The translations under genes and the position numbers were made by a program. A stretch of 64,000 nucleotides of DNA. Source: Heloderma charlesbogerti. Its lineage: Eukaryota; Chordata; Lepidosauria; Squamata; Helodermatidae. Within the stretch, counting starts at the first letter, position 1. Each line of letters starts with the position of its first letter. This document shows, piece by piece, positions 11,500 through 21,190 of the stretch. The notes below the pieces were generated by a model. It had not been told where the DNA came from, made no database searches, and saw only the letters and a program-made list of their open reading frames with translations. Location: NCBI GenBank assembly GCA_026122225.1, contig JANEZZ010001491.1, positions 656,001-720,000 on the forward strand. The letters are read 5' to 3'.

Positions 11500-12560
11500 C
11501 ATCAGACATTTCTCACTCCCCACAGGCAATTTTCTGACCTCCTTGCTGAAGATCCAAGTCCTAACTTGGGCTCATGGACGAGCAATCACAGTAGGGCCTC
11601 GGCAAAACCTCTCCTCAAGCACAAATATATCATTGGCAGCTGCTGTAAATCAAAGCCTCAAAGAGCATCATTTAGCCTGGAGCTAAAATTGCTTGTTTAT
11701 CGGATGGTGTCTAGTTTAGCATGGAGCAGTTCCTTGTAAATCTCAGGGACCTTTTACAGCATCTACTTAAGCAGCAGATTGGCTCCTGGGAGGCTTTCGG
11801 GGGGCTTAAATGACTGCAGGCTGCTAAAGAGATCCAGGCCTTGGTTTAGTTAGCATGGTTACTGGGATGGTTTGACTCCGTTCTGTAAACTTACAAAGAT
11901 AAGGTGTCTGCTTTATCTAAAGAAAGAGCAAGCATTCGTTTCTTCGGAAATCTTTACATCCTAAGTGTTAATGTTCCTTGGGCTTTTGGTATTTTGACCT
12001 TTGCCTGCTCACTTTGGTGATTTATCGTGGGAGTGGTCCTATTTCTCTAATGCTCCCTAGTCGCTTTTTTTAAAAGAGGCAATTAAATGGCTTTGCACAG
12101 TCGGTAAAGCTCTGCTTTTTTCTTTGTTTTAATCACAGTGTGCTAGGCTTGTTTAGCTAGCTCTGGAATATGCTGTGTGAAATAAAAGCCCTCAAAGCAC
12201 ATCAATGCCCTCTTCCCCACGCCCTTTTATTTTACTTGGAGGGGAAGTCTGTGTCCATAACGCAATTCAGCCTGATTATTAAATAACTCCACACTGTATG
12301 CTGGCATCTGGTCCCAGCTCTCTCTGAGTCATCACTTTGTTCTTGGGTAACAGAAAGTATTCTGTGGATTCTGGCAAACGCCTTGAGAAAGCAAAGGGAA
12401 CTGTATACAAAATTCCAATGTGTGTGTTTTTTTAAAGCCTAAGACCATGTTTGCCGAAATGATGAATAGCTTATTGACTGAATTTACCAAAGATGCTTTG
12501 TGGCTGGTAAATTCTTCCTGGTGCATGGTGAAATGGTGCTGGTAAGCCACTAATAACAGG
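11500..12560. promoter_or_regulatory. Candidate conserved noncoding block
   Basis: About 1 kb with no recognisable repeat, no simple sequence and no CG-rich transposon signature, in contrast to its surroundings. It holds homeobox/GATA-like words such as AGATAAGG (11898), CAATTAAATGG and GGTTTAGTTAGCATGG. Frames are short and interrupted, so it is not coding. Calling it regulatory is inference from composition and repeat exclusion; no alignment was possible. Confidence 0.3.
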
Positions 12561-12879
12561 GCTAATTATGATGTCTTCTCATAAGTACTTTTCTGATTTA
12601 AACTAATTGCAGTTCACCTCAGCATATGGAGGGCGATGTCTTTTAGAAATGTACAGGGATAGCGGGAACAAACTCTTCACGTGGATACGGACAGGACAAA
12701 ATTGGCTCTTCTTTTGTGCCATTTCATCACTTTCCCTCTCACTTAAACCATAGTACAAACACCTTTAGAGCTCCAGGATTGCAGTGAGGAAACTGAGGTG
12801 CAGGATTTGAATTATTTTAATTTAAATGATGTTGAATGAATGTAAGTCTTCTAATATATCTATATCTACATGCACATCC

Positions 12880-13030
12880 ATATTTTCCCTTTAATAATAA
12901 CATAATAGCAAGTGTTTATGTTAGCGCTCTCCTGAATGTTCAAAGTGCATTGCCTCTTAATATGTACAACAGTCCTGTGAGGTAGGCCAGCATTAATATC
13001 CTCATATTGCAGACAGAGACCTGGTTCATA
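12880..13030 (-). repeat. Possible MIR/CORE-SINE-like remnant
   Basis: The text CCTGTGAGGTAGGCCAGCAT, ATATCCTCATATTGCAGACA resembles, in reverse, the conserved centre of MIR-like SINEs (TGCAGATGAGGAAACTGAG). It is short and diverged. A similar word, CCTCATCTCTAAAATGG, occurs at 13360, possibly from another old copy. Confidence 0.35.
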
Positions 13031-13506
13031 CACAATCCTGGGTTGTCGCAATGTGCAAACCCAGCTGTGCTGCCTCCACTATTCTCCCCTGCTCCAAGGT
13101 TTTTGGGCTTAGGAGCAGGGGAAGGGAGAGGCAGCAGTGGCACTTTGCAGGATTGAGGTAGGCACAGCCTGGCTGCCCCTGCTTATAACAGGCTTTGAGC
13201 AGGGCGGTGCTCACCTCAGTTCTTTGTGCAAGCAGTCAAGCAGGGGTGTTTCCTGGGCAAACACCCCTGCTTGGTTGTTCACAACACCACTGCTTGGATT
13301 CCAAGCCCAGCCATGACTGCACACACGGCCTTGTGCAAGCCTTTTCTTTCAGCCTGGCTTCCCTCATCTCTAAAATGGCGATAGTTATGTACTGCAGTCT
13401 GCAGGACTGTGCTGACAGCAGTGACTGAGATAAGATAACCTTTTTATATCTTATGAGTTTCCAGGGAAAGGATGGCCTGTAGATTTGAATAAATAAAAAG
13501 TTCAAT

Positions 13507-13645
13507 CACCCTTCCCCAATGTGGTGCCCTCCAGACATTTGGGACTACAGCTCTCATCAACTCCAGCTAGCTTGCTCAATGGTCAGGAATAATGGGAATT
13601 ATAGTCCAAAACATCTGGAGGGCACCAGGTTGGAGAAGACTGATT
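13507..13645. mobile_element. Palindromic MITE (ACTACAACTCC family)
   Basis: The left arm CCTTCCCCAATGTGGTGCCC pairs with the right arm GGGCACCAGGTTGGAGAAG. The core GGACTACAGCTCTCATCA pairs with AATGGGAATTATAGTCC. No coding content. Confidence 0.65.
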
Positions 13646-13649
13646 TAAA

Positions 13650-14512
13650 TGTCAAGTCTATCTCCAATATGTCTGGGGACAGGCAAGACTTCAGTCACAG
13701 AGCCTAAGGAAAGAAACACAAGAAATAAAAAACGCTCCTATTCAAAGAATGTCTGAGTCTATGTAAAGAGGTGGTGCCCTGAGAATGAATATGCCAATGC
13801 CCAGTAACAAGATTAAGCCTTACTCTTGTGTCCCTTTAGATAGGTCCAAAGAGGTTCAATCTAAATTATGTTCTGGTTTCAGGCAATGTCAGTCTCATTA
13901 GGCAACATCAGTACCACCAGGTGCAACAGCAAAAACAGCCAATAATAAGGTACGGTGGAGAGATGTTTTGTTTTGTTGTGTGTGTGTGCTTTTTAATTTA
14001 GCCTGAAAATAAATGCCAGGCCATTTTCACCATCTGCTCCACATTTTTCAATTGACAAAAGGAGCATGGACACTTGGGGATGTCATTGTTTAACTGACAC
14101 TTAGAAAGGAAACACCAGTTCCAATGGGAGATTCCCCCATCCCCGAAAAAGAAAAAAACTGCCCTTGCAAAGAGGAAGAATTGGCCCATCGGATGCTATT
14201 TTTAAATCCTCCCAGACTCTTTGAGTTTCCTCTTAAGTTTTCCTCTGCTTTATAGATTGCCTGATATCAAGCAGATTGCAAAATATAAAATAATCAATAC
14301 AAGAGCTCTGCAGTTGCTTGAGGTGCTGTTTTATGAAAATCTGCGCTTTGTGGAAAATATTCTAACCAGAAGACATCTGTGCAGGGCATGGCGTAGTCTC
14401 CAACATGCATTGATAATGTAATATAATGTGTCTCTAAGAAATCTGCTCTGTCAGCTAGCATCTTAGCCACAAAGCATCCCAGGAGCACAGAGAGTAACTT
14501 TCATCAGGAATT
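13650..14512. other. Single-copy DNA
   Basis: A few short frames, none with recognisable motifs. A TG-rich tract near 13975-13988. Confidence 0.4.
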
Positions 14513-14522
14513 ATTAAGCTCG

Positions 14523-14890
14523 TTTGTTGTTTATTCAGTCAGTCGCTTCCGACTCTTCGTGATTTCATGGACCAGCCCACGCCAGAGCTTCCTGTCGGCC
14601 GTCGCCACCCCCAGCTCCCCCAAGGTCGAGTCCGTCACCTCCAGAATATCATCCATCCATCCATCTTGCCCTTGGTCGGCCCCTCTTCCTTTTGCCTTCC
14701 ACTTTCCCTAGCATCAGCGTCTTCTCCAGGGTATCCTGTCTTCTCATGATGTGGCCAAAGTACTTCAGTTTTGCCTTTAATATCATTCCCTCAAGTGAGC
14801 AGTCTGGCTTGATTTCCTGGAGTATGGACTGGTTTGATCTTCTTGCACTCCAAGGCAATCTCAGAATGTTCCTCCAGCACCACAGTTCAA
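14523..14890 (-). mobile_element. BovB LINE, 5'-truncated, with exact target duplication
   Basis: On the minus strand the insert decodes to the BovB polymerase carboxy end (PWSARRSNQSILQEIKPDC, EGMILKAKLKYFGHIMRR, GKRKRGRPRARWMDG), and the 3' tail lies at 14523. A small CATC repeat expansion near 14650-14664 disrupts the frame. It is bounded by a perfect 10-bp repeat, ATTAAGCTCG at 14513-14522 and 14891-14900, the mark of target-primed reverse transcription. The 368-bp length shows strong 5' truncation. Confidence 0.93.
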
Positions 14891-14949
14891 ATTAAGCTCG
14901 TGGAAGTACAGTCTTCGTAAAATCTGCTCTATGTTCTATGGATTGCCAG

Positions 14950-15430
14950 GCACTTCCATTCTGCTGTCCACTCATTGATGGAATTGGATTATTTTCAATT
15001 TCCTGAATGTGTCTTGGTGCGCACTTGCACTAATTCACAGTTGCACAAAGTTGCACTTGTAAAAATTCACTAATCTCCCAAAAATGTGCAAATCCCCCCC
15101 CCGCACATGTTCATGCTTTAGCCTGTGTGGGAAATGCACATTTTCAGTTAGTTTTTTTTCCCCCATGTTTTCCTCTGACTAAATTTGTGTAACATTCCAG
15201 AAAGTTTTTAAAAAACAAACAGACCATGGTCTGCAACTCTGTGGAATCTGTGCAACTTGGGAAAAGCCCATCAGCTGCAGAATATGCAGGTCGGATTCAT
15301 AGATATCCGAACTCATATGATTCCATTGTGGACTTCTCTGACATCCCTCATTAAGCCTTCTGTAAACAACTGGAAAGGGTAGCAATTTCTCCTCTCAGGA
15401 ATTTCTCACTGATGGGATATATGTACATAG
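14950..15430. other. AT-rich DNA, possible hAT remnant
   Basis: It contains steps such as TGCACAAAGTTGCACTTG and a right part ending GACATCCCTCATTAAG that recall the AT-rich hAT element at 31483. Divergence is too high for a firm call. Confidence 0.3.
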
Positions 15431-15611
15431 ATAATTGCCAGTTGTTCAATTTGCCTCTGGTAAGTTTATAAATTAATCACCTTGTATTCAGGATAACATT
15501 AAAGGAAGAGGTGAGTAGGGTGGAGGTGAACGATATTCTGGCGATATCACTTATCCCTGACCTATGAGCCATTTGTTCTATCACAATATTATATCCTTCA
15601 AGCTTGGATTG

Positions 15612-15978
15612 TTCCCTCCGCAGTTCTCCTGCCCTGCATTTGTGGCTAGACAGCCGATTTCGGCTGTCTAGCTGCGGGAGGGCGGAGCGGGGGAGGACAC
15701 TGCTGAACAACACATAGGATGTGTCATACATTTCTGCCCTCCCCACCCTGGAACGCCTCCCAGAAAGCCCTGTTTTGGCTGCTCCACGCTCATCTTGAGA
15801 GCATGGAGCACGGGCTGTTCCGCATTGCCTGTGAGGCAGCACGGAAGGGGGGGAAGGTCAGTTCTCCGGGAACCAACCTTGGACCGTGGGCTCCGAGGCC
15901 AGTTCCCAGAAAACCAGATATCCTATGGCTGTCTAGCCGCTGACTAGCAGCCATAGGATTGCTCCCTCCAAGAATGTC
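15612..15978. mobile_element. MITE with GCAATCCTATGGCTG ends, copy 1
   Basis: It contains GACAGCCGATTTCGGCTGTC (a local perfect palindrome at 15652-15671), and ends TGGCTGTCTAGCCGCTGACT and GCAGCCATAGGATTGCTCCC. The reverse complement closely follows 20626-21062, including the segments with GGCAGCACGGAA and CCAGTTCCCAGAAAACC. The open frames across it are in GC-rich transposon DNA and are not genes. Confidence 0.6.
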
Positions 15979-16389
15979 ACATTATCACAGTGGACGTTTA
16001 TTACAGAACACCTGAAAGTGAAACAGGTTCAGCAGCATTTCCTATTTCTATAGGTTTTTATTGGGGAGAGGGAAGGGAAGCCATTCACTGGAATATTGGC
16101 AGGGATCCAGAGAACTTCAAATGGAGATCCACTCATGCAGTTGGGTTTTCCTGTCTCTTCCTTCCTACTGTGCCCCACAAGAAGCTGCAGATATTCCGTT
16201 TGAAACCTGGAGGAGGGGAGCTGAAACTGACAGAACTCAAGTGCCTGTGCATGTACACACTAACAACATTTTTTAAAGACACCCCTAATATTTCCCAGGA
16301 ACAGTCTTTTTCCATTCAAGACAAGAATACATGCCCTTATAAAAAGGGAGCATGTATGACTGTATATATGGCTTGGGGACTGACAGGGC

Positions 16390-16455
16390 ATTCCCATGTT
16401 TATTTGGAAGTAAGCCCCATCGTGTTCTGCTACTCCCTATAAATGTGTTTAGGGT
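16390..16455. repeat. Fragment of the AAGTCCCATTG repeat family
   Basis: ATTTGGAAGTAAGCCCCATC and nearby text match the core of the repeat seen better at 63258 and 27690. Confidence 0.4.
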
Positions 16456-16750
16456 TACAGCTCATATATACTAAGGAATAAATAAGCTACATTTATTAGG
16501 AAATGAAGAGAGGGGGAGTAGCAGAAAAACATGGCCAGGACTAGGGTGGCCAAGTGTCCTACTTTAAAGAGGACAGCCCTATATTTGAAGGTCTGTCAGA
16601 GGGCAGCCCTCTATTAGATGGCATCCTCTGTTTGAACAGCTGTCCAGTCCAAGTCAGGTTTGAAGATACAGAACCCTAAGAAACTGTAAGAAGGGAGAGC
16701 AGAAGGGGCCTCGAAGTTGCCCATCAAAAGTCAGCACTGGGACAGGAGAC

Positions 16751-17648
16751 TAGGAATGTACGAATCCCTTACCTGGTTCCGGTCGGGGCCTCCGCTGAGG
16801 GGGGAGGCGCTCCGTCCCTCCCCCCGGAATCCTCGATGGGGGGGAGGCGATCCGGTCCTTCCCCCCAGAATCCTGCCCGGCCGGCTCTGCTCCACGGCGG
16901 CTCTGTGGAGCAGCCAGCCAGGGCCATCCGCAGCCGGACATCCAGCCGCGGACGGGCTGCTGCGGACGCAAATGGCGGCCACCGTAGCGGCCGCCATTTG
17001 CATCCTTCCAGGCTGCCGTGATAGACTACGTAAGTATTTACGTAGCCTATCACGGCATGCCCCCCCCAAAAAACGGCGTACGCAAATGGCGGCGGCTACA
17101 GCGGCCGCCATTTGCGTTCCCTATTTTTCGCCATTTTATCCTACGTAAATATTTACATAGGCAATTACGGCGAAAAAAAAGGGAACCGCAAATAGCGTAG
17201 TGGGAGCTATTTGCATTTCTTTCTTTTTTTGCCGTAAAAGCCTACGTAAATATTTACATAGGATAAAACGGCAGGGAAAAAATGAATGCAAATAGCACCC
17301 ACTATGCTATTTGCGGTTCCCTTTTTTTTCGCTGTAATTGCCTACGTAAAAAATTGCCTTTTTTTTTCCCCCTTGGCTTGCCGTGATAGGCTACGTAAAT
17401 ACTTATGTAGCCTATCACGGCAAAGACCAAAATGCAAATGGCTGCCACGGCAGCCAGTTGAAAGACGAGCTGCCGCCACCGAAGCTGCCGCTGGAGCTGC
17501 CGCCGTCCAGAACATCCAGCCCAGGTAAGCCTCGTCCCGGGGGGGATCCGCGGGGGGGCGGGAGGGCAGGCCATTCCGCCATGGATTTTGGGGGGCCGAG
17601 TGCATTCGGCCTCACTGAACTCCGTGGTGGAATTCTCCACCATCCCTA
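16751..17648. mobile_element. Palindrome-ladder hAT-type element, copy A
   Basis: An 898-bp element starting TAGGAATGTACGAATCCC and ending GGAATTCTCCACCATCCCTA. It is flanked by an exact 8-bp duplication, CAGGAGAC (16743-16750 and 17649-17656), the hAT signature. The interior alternates two palindromes. One centres on ACGTAAATATTTACGT with GATAGG/CCTATC outer arms (17015-17056, about 17129-17172, 17231-17272, 17380-17421). The other is a CAAATGGCGGC/GCCGCCATTTG hairpin (16968-17004, 17078-17117) that degrades to CAAATAGC/GCTATTTG forms (17181-17216, 17283-17321). The GC-rich ends give long spurious frames on both strands. No transposase is encoded. Confidence 0.85.
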
Positions 17649-17719
17649 CAGGAGACTGAGCAGGCACACGAATCACCTGGTCACTGTCTTCCCCCAAATG
17701 GTGAGATGTATTGTATTTC

Positions 17720-17857
17720 TCATAGAATCATAGAGTCGGAATGGGCCTACAAGACCATCACGTCCAACCCCTGCTCAGTGCAGGAAGCCGGATTCACAGG
17801 CGGTCTCCCATCCAAGTACTAACCAGGGCTGACCCTGCTTAGCTTCTGAGATCAGAC

Positions 17858-17860
<3 letters not shown>
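17720..17860 (-). mobile_element. 5S rRNA-headed SINE relic with CR1-like tail
   Basis: In the minus sense, the segment from 17860 to about 17793 matches the inner part of 5S rRNA: CTCGTCTGATCTCAGAAGCT, AAGCAGGGTCAGCCCTGGTT and AGTACTTGGATGGGAGACCG. This covers the internal control region used by RNA polymerase III. It runs directly into CTGCACTGAGCAGGGGTTGG and ends CGACTCTATGATTCTATGAG, the 3' end of CR1-like elements. The 5' part of the 5S head is missing and is replaced by a TG microsatellite. It is a retroposon relic, not a functional 5S gene. Confidence 0.8.

Positions 17861-17897
<37 letters not shown>
17861..17897. repeat. (TG)n microsatellite
   Basis: A 37-bp uninterrupted TG run adjoining the broken 5S-derived head. 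Confidence 0.97.
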
Positions 17898-17904
<7 letters not shown>

Positions 17905-18218
17905 CCTATGCAATTTTTGTGCAACCTTGTGTCCTCTTTCATCCTCTTTTTAGCAATGCATTATTATTAGTATAAGTATCAATGTGTAACTGGCCACCCT
18001 ACCCCTGTACAGCTCTTTGGGGTTATCAATATGTTCAGTTTCCCCACAATTCAAAATCTGCCTCCTACCTTACAAATAGGAAACAGTCTCCCTTTGTAAG
18101 TGGAAGGGATCCTTGGAAGAGTCCAACACAGCACTAACTTTAGGCACATGCTATTGTATATGAGCATAATGGTTAACCCAATCTCCCACCCACCCTTCCA
18201 TTAGGATGTTGCAATGTC

Positions 18219-18315
18219 ACCATAGATTCATAGATTCATAGAATAGTAGGGTTGGAAGGGGCCTAGAAGACCATCGAGTCCAACCCCCTGCTCAGTGCAG
18301 GAATCCAACATGATA
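18219..18315 (-). mobile_element. CR1-like 3' tail
   Basis: CATAGATTCATAGATTCATA, TAGGGTTGGAAGGGGCCTAG and AGTCCAACCCCCTGCTCAGT are the reverse of the CR1 terminal region with its short tandem end. The same tail is attached to the 5S head at 17720. Only about 95 bp remain. Confidence 0.7.
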
Positions 18316-18319
18316 ATGG

Positions 18320-18841
18320 TCAGTATATGCTTTAAGACATAGATAAGACTCTTATAGCTGTCAGCAAGTGGCATGGAAGAGCAGAAGGCTTGAGCAAAAT
18401 CCAAAGTAATAAGCAGAGGGAAATATTTCAGCAATTAGCTAGTGCATTAAACTTGACCACATCCAGGGCATGTTCCCTCCAGTCATCCAGGGCATGTTCC
18501 CTCCAATAAAGTATTCAAGTGTAACCTTAGATTAATTTCAAACATATACAGAGCAGCAGAATCCCTATCATCGCAAGGGACAGAGCATTCACTTCCTGGG
18601 ATGTTGTAACTGTGAAACATGCTTCTACCACCCATGTCACACTCCACACCATGTTACACTTTCTATGGTTTCTGTTGTCAAGCCAACATCTCACTGCCAT
18701 TTCATAATGTCGCGGGCATGGTGGTGGTTTTTAAAAAATGGACCATTATCAGAGGTTTAGAAGCTTCTGACAGGTCTAGAGTTTACCCTATTTCCTTCAG
18801 CTATCTATTCATCATAGAACATTTGCAAAGCTGTTAGTACT
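18320..18841. other. Single-copy DNA with a short direct duplication
   Basis: A unit of about 24 bp containing CCAGGGCATGTTCCCTCCA occurs twice in tandem at about 18461-18508. No gene is supported. Confidence 0.5.
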
Positions 18842-19186
18842 AGGGCTGTGCACCGCTTCAGCCTGAGGCCAAAACCCTGAGTCAAAGCAGGCTGCTACCG
18901 AGGTGAAGCGGAGGGGACACAAAGCGACCCAGAGCAGGTCAGGGGCTCACCGAAGCACACAGTGTGCTTCAGAGCTTCAGCCCCCGGCCCAGCCCCCCAC
19001 CCCGGCACCTCCAGGTCCTTACCTGAACCGCCTTCTCCACCGCCACCATCTCCTCACTGCTGCCATGCTGCCACCTTCTCCACCTTCTCCGTCACCGTGC
19101 TGCCGCCTTCTCTGTCACGCCGCCATCTTCACTGCTGCCCACCGCCAGGCCTGGACGCGTGGTGATTCTTCTTGCAGGGAGTCGCC
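18842..19186. mobile_element. TAGGGCTGTGCA hAT-like element, left part
   Basis: It starts TAGGGCTGTGCACCGCTTCA and continues into CCACCGCCACCATCTCCTCA-type GC-rich text and GGCCTGGACGCGTGGTGATT, matching parts of the element at 19331-20054. The right terminal repeat is missing; the text passes directly into the TAGGGTGGCCA family, so this copy is truncated or rearranged. Confidence 0.6.
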
Positions 19187-20255
19187 TTATTTTTTTTAAA
19201 GGACAGAATTTTTTTCTTTTTTAAAAGGACAGAAAAGGATACAGATTTGCATAAAATCGGCACTTGGTTATTTATATGAATAGGTGCAAATTTAGAAAGA
19301 ACAACTAATTCAAATAGAGATACAAAATATTAGGGCTGTGCAGGGACCCCTTCATAGCTTCAGAGGCATGCCCGATTCAGCTTGGGCTGATTCGGGGGTG
19401 GGGGGGCTGACCCGACTTGGCCCCAAAACCGAAGTGGGATTCAGATGCCAAACCCCACTTTGGGTGTCCCCCCCCCGGCACCCCTGTGCAACCCCCCAGC
19501 TCCTTATCTTGCCACCGCCACCACCTCCACCTTCTCCTCCTCTGCTGCTGCCTTTGCTGCTTTCTCCGCCACCTTTTCTGCCTGCGCTGCCTTCTCTGCT
19601 TTTGCTGTCATCGCCGCTGCCAGCTCCTGAGGCCTGGATGTGCGCTGACTGTTATTGCAGGGAGCCGCCGTTTTTAAAATGGCAACAGCAACCTCCTGGA
19701 AGCTGCCATTTTAAAAATAGCAACTTTCTGCAATAACAGTCGGCGCGCGTCTGGGCCTCAGGACCTGGTGGCGGCAATGGCGGTGGAGGAGGAGGAGGTG
19801 GCAGCGGTGGAGGCAGCAGCAGCAGAGGTGGCAGCAGAGGAGGTGGGCAGTGAGATATGGACCTGGAGGCGCCAGTGCAGCTGGGCCAGGGGTGCCAAAG
19901 CTCCCAAGCACATGAAGAGCTTCGGAGAGCCCCTGACCTGCTCTGGGTTGCTTCATGCCTCCTCTGCTTCGCCTCGGGAGGAGCTCAAAGTGACCTGAAG
20001 CAGCCTGCTTTGACTCAGGGTTTGGGCCTCGGGCCAAAGTGGTGCACAGCCCTACAAAATATCTCATCGGAAGGGAAAAGGCTATGACGAGGTGACTTGT
20101 GGGCCTGCTCAGTCTGCTGTCCAGGTGCTAAGTGTGGCTGGCAACTTCAAGGCTCCTGCTGTCCCTTCTGCAGGTGCTTTCCTTTAAACCGGACTTGAAC
20201 TGGGTAGCCCTTCAAACAGAGGATGCTTTCAGGACACATGATCACCCTAATTAAG
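19187..20255. mobile_element. TAGGGTGGCCA-type element split by a hAT insertion
   Basis: The left part (19187-19330) holds TTTAAAAGGACAGAAAAGGA and GGTGCAAATTTAGAAAGAAC. The right part (20063-20255) holds CTCAGTCTGCTGTCCAGGTG, AGCCCTTCAAACAGAGGATG and GATCACCCTAA. Both match 57419-57745. The left terminal repeat is lost. Confidence 0.6.
19331..20054. mobile_element. TAGGGCTGTGCA hAT-type element with exact 8-bp duplication
   Basis: A 724-bp element with ends TAGGGCTGTGCAGGG and GTGCACAGCCCTA. It is flanked by a perfect duplication, CAAAATAT at 19323-19330 and 20055-20062. The two halves are near-complementary. The left half is rich in CCACCGCCACCACCTCCACC-type codons and the right half in GGCGGTGGAGGAGGAGGAGG. 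The centre pairs GTTTTTAAAATGGCAACAGC with CTGCCATTTTAAAAATAGCA. The long Pro/Ser/Leu or Ala/Val/Glu-rich frames follow from this low-complexity composition and are not considered genes. Confidence 0.85.
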
Positions 20256-20625
20256 ATTGAACTATTACATGCTTTCAGAATGTCTCAGTCTGCTCTGTTT
20301 CTGTGCCATAATTCTTTGTTTCTCTGTATTTCATTGATCAGTTCTGAATTTGGCTAATTCTGAAGGGGCAGGGGGAAAGCCCAGAAATAGAGCACAAACA
20401 AACTATGTGTCTCGTGGCTCACATCACAACCATAATCTGCTTTGGTTGTGCTCTAATGCAAGATTTCAAATGGCATTTCTTGTTATCTGTAACCTAGGCA
20501 AAATGGCCATTAATGTTATAAGGATCTTTTCTAGTAACACTGAGCAGGGGTTGGAGCTTTCCACAGAATATATCAACTATATCAATATAATGAATAATAA
20601 ATATACAAATACAGATGCTTTGTGG

Positions 20626-21062
20626 AGGGAGCAATCCTATGGCCACTAGACAGTGGCTAGACAGCCATAGGATATGCTGTTTTCCGGGAATGGGCTCCGA
20701 GGTCGATTCCTGGAGAACCAACTTTCCCCCACTTCCACGCTGCCTTGGAGGCAGCACGGAACAGCCCCATCCTCCATGCTCGCAAGAGGAGTGCAGAGTG
20801 GCCAGAAAGGGGCATGGCTGGGGGCATTCTGGGTGGGGAGAGCATAGCTGCCTGTACTGCACATCCAATGTATTGTACGGCAGCCTCCTCCCCCGCTCCG
20901 TGAGAGCATGGCTAGACAGCTGCAATTGGCCGTCTAGCCGAAAAAGCAGGGCAGGAGAAGCGCGGAGGGAATGATCCCCTCCATGCTTCTCCTGCCCTGC
21001 TTTGGATAGGTGGTCACCTCTGAGTTCAGAGGAGGCTGCCTATCTGGATAGGATTGTGCCCT
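20626..21062. mobile_element. MITE with GCAATCCTATGGC ends, copy 2
   Basis: It begins GAGGGAGCAATCCTATGGCC and ends TGGATAGGATTGTGCCC. Two internal inverted repeats are visible: the TAGACAGCTGCAATTGGCCG/TCTAGCC region, and GCAGGGCAGGAGAAGCGCGG paired with TGCTTCTCCTGCCCTGC (about 20945-21000). The reverse complement matches 15612-15978. No coding content. Confidence 0.62.
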
Positions 21063-21190
21063 TATTTATCTAGAGCAAGGGCATGCCAGGCTTCTACTCA
21101 TACAGCAGAATGAGTGGGTGTAATATAAGATGGTGGAGTTCTGGTAAGGTAGATGGACAGCAGTTCTTCAAATTTCAGGTGAGGTGGGTG

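Larger units (their letters stand above)
16542..18001. mobile_element. TAGGGTGGCCA hAT-like element, interrupted twice
   Basis: It starts TAGGGTGGCCAAGTGTCCTA at 16542 and ends TGGCCACCCTA at 18001. The host halves share GTCCTACTTTAAAGAGGACA, CATCCTCTGTTTGAACAGCT and TGGTGAGATGTATTGTATTT with other copies at 56048 and 57419. The interior is broken by the palindrome-ladder element (16751-17648) and by a 5S/CR1 SINE plus TG repeat (17720-17897). No convincing 8-bp duplication is preserved, in line with greater age. Confidence 0.65.

Noticed and set aside
16717..17148. Long Arg/Ala-rich open frames on both strands
   Set aside because: They fall inside the GC-rich palindromic hAT element; symmetry of the palindromes generates open frames on both strands.
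17015..17421. CRISPR-like array
   Set aside because: The repeats are palindromes within a eukaryotic transposon, spacers are related hairpins, and no cas genes exist.
17793..17860. 5S rRNA gene
   Set aside because: Only the inner part of 5S is present and it is fused to a CR1 tail, so it is a SINE relic.
19338..19736. 132-codon Pro/Leu/Ser-rich frame
   Set aside because: It lies in the low-complexity arm of the TAGGGCTGTGCA element, with a complementary Ala/Val/Glu-rich frame on the other arm.
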